In this document: one piece after another, positions 62,974 to 64,000 of the stretch
Position numbering within the stretch: position 1 is the stretch's first letter
Layout: each line of letters starts with the position of its first letter
Assembly: GCF_000311785.1 (NCBI RefSeq)
Contig: NZ_HE978545.1
Span: 114,335 to 178,334, forward strand
From: Brevibacillus massiliensis
GTDB lineage: Bacteria > Bacillota > Bacilli > Brevibacillales > Brevibacillaceae
Reading direction: 5' to 3'
Length of the DNA: 64,000 nt
Position numbers and translations under genes: made by a program
The notes under the pieces: model-generated
The model's database searches: none
Seen by the model: only the letters and a program-made list of their open reading frames with translations
What the model was told of the DNA's origin: nothing

Positions 62974-64000
62974 GTGAGCGTCGATCTTATGACAGCGCCG
63001 CGTTTGAGCCGTCAGACGTGGAAGTTCACCAGTGACGTCCGGATTCAATCGTCAGCTACGGCTGTAGGTCCCAAGGAAGCACAGGGACCGCTCAAGGATA
63101 CCTACGATAAAACCTATGACGACATGTACGCCGGCCGGGATTCCTGGGAGGCGGCAGAGCAGCGGTTGATGGAAGATGCGATCAGCATCGCGATTGCCAA
63201 GGCGGGCCTGACCGCGGATCAAGTGGATTTGATCATGGCCGGAGATCTGCTCAATCAGAACATCACAGCCACCTTTACTGCTGAAAGCATCGGCATCCCG
63301 CTGATGGGCATGTACGGGGCATGCTCAACTTCGATGCTGACTCTTGCCAACGCGGCTGCACTGGTGAATGCCGGTTATGCCAACTCAATCGTCGCCGCCT
63401 GCAGCAGCCACAATGCGACGGCAGAGAAGCAGTACCGATATCCGACGGAGTACGGCGGACAAAAACCGCCGTCGGCCCAATGGACCGTGACCGGGGCGGG
63501 TGCGGCCGTAGTCGGCCAGGGGGGAACGGGGCCCCGCATCACTTATGCGACGATGGGCAAGGTGGTGGATATGGGGGTAAAAGATCCATTCGACATGGGG
63601 ACGGCGATGGCTCCGGCGGCTGTTTCCACTCTGCTTGCCCATTTTCGCGATTGCGGACGCACGCCGCAAGATTACGATTTGATCGTGACCGGCGACCTCG
63701 CTGCCATTGGGTATCCGATCGCCAAAGCGATGTTGGCGAAAGAGGGGTATGACATGGATCAAGTGTACAACGATTGCGGTCTGATGGTGTATTCGCCGGA
63801 TCAAGATGTGTTTGCCGGCGCCAGCGGCTGTGCCAGCAGTGCTGTGGTGACTTACGGATACATCATGGAGCAGATGTCTCAAGGCAAGCTGCAAAAAGTA
63901 CTGGTGTGTGCGACGGGTGCCCTGCTGAGTCCGGTCAGCTATCAACAGGGAAAATCAATCCCGTGCATCGCCCATGCCGTAGCGCTGGAAGGGGGAGTAT
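62974..64000 (+). CDS. spoVAD: Stage V sporulation protein AD, 5' part (cut by window end)
   Basis: The frame from GTG 62974 stays open to the window edge (342 codons). It begins VSVDLMTAPRLSRQTW and has the thiolase-like fold of SpoVAD, with GMYGACSTSMLTLANAAALV, VAACSSHNATAEKQ and SGCASSAVVTYGYIM. SpoVAD binds dipicolinic acid on the inner membrane. AGAGGGGGGG precedes the start. Normal length is near 338-345 residues, so only the last few residues are missing. Confidence 0.93.
   Translation, partial: MSVDLMTAPRLSRQTWKFTSDVRIQSSATAVGPKEAQGPLKDTYDKTYDDMYAGRDSWEAAEQRLMEDAISIAIAKAGLTADQVDLIMAGDLLNQNITATFTAESIGIPLMGMYGACSTSMLTLANAAALVNAGYANSIVAACSSHNATAEKQYRYPTEYGGQKPPSAQWTVTGAGAAVVGQGGTGPRITYATMGKVVDMGVKDPFDMGTAMAPAAVSTLLAHFRDCGRTPQDYDLIVTGDLAAIGYPIAKAMLAKEGYDMDQVYNDCGLMVYSPDQDVFAGASGCASSAVVTYGYIMEQMSQGKLQKVLVCATGALLSPVSYQQGKSIPCIAHAVALEGGV

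Overview
This window reads as a chromosomal segment of an endospore-forming member of the Bacillota. The gene content and order (spoIVB-spo0A, bkd, nudF-mciZ-spoIIM-fur, xerD-deoB-punA-pdp, dacF-spoIIA-sigF-spoVA) resemble Bacillales, and the moderately high GC with many GTG and TTG starts suggests a Brevibacillus-like Paenibacillaceae. The genus is an inference. I see no rRNA, tRNA, insertion sequence, prophage or CRISPR array.

Layout. 1-1970: end of spoIVB and complete spo0A with a SigH/0A-box promoter. 2000-6920: 5-oxoprolinase genes pxpA-pxpB-pxpC (kipI/kipA relatives), an MFS permease and an IclR regulator. 6950-13530: small membrane genes, a LysE exporter, pdaA, then a leftward cluster holding a lipoprotein, a Wolinella-type fumarate reductase/succinate dehydrogenase (B, A, C) and a zinc-ribbon miniprotein. 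13530-17740: TPR protein, TPP riboswitch controlling thiD-thiM-thiE-thiW, NUDIX hydrolase. 17830-20750: methyltransferase, small membrane genes, a Spo0E-like phosphatase and a Tat-type phosphoesterase. 20820-24400: steA, an MctB/SteB-like coiled-coil membrane protein, two glycosyltransferases and a DUF2627 gene. 24730-32545: sigma-54 activator BkdR and the bkd operon without ptb/buk. 32840-34880: a large repeat-built secreted protein. 35200-40460: methylmalonyl-CoA mutase, a B12-domain/epimerase fusion, an acyl-CoA carboxyltransferase and an M20 peptidase. 40600-46560: DUF3866 gene, mciZ (antisense), nudF, an endonuclease Q-like gene, spoIIM, fur, ald, yqzK. 46640-51690: xerD and nucleoside salvage (deoB, punA, a broken second PNP, pdp). 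51700-58310: a structured intergenic element, an Lrp regulator and an oligopeptide ABC transporter. 58370-64000: dacF, spoIIAA-spoIIAB-sigF, spoVAA-AB-AC-AD (last one cut by the window end).

How it fits together. Several genes bear on sporulation timing: Spo0A, a Spo0E-like phosphatase, KipI/KipA relatives, SigF control, MciZ, SpoIIM, DacF, PdaA and SpoVA. Promoter motifs match the expected cascade (SigH plus Spo0A at spo0A and spoIIA, SigF at dacF, SigG at spoVA). The bkd and methylmalonyl-CoA genes together carry branched-chain amino acids through propionyl-CoA to succinyl-CoA.

Quality caution. Three genes (pxpC, a small membrane gene at 7022, a methyltransferase at 17837) each need removal of exactly one base in a homopolymer to restore the reading frame, and the second purine nucleoside phosphorylase lacks about 71 bp relative to its neighbour paralogue. 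Sequencing or assembly error must be separated from true decay.
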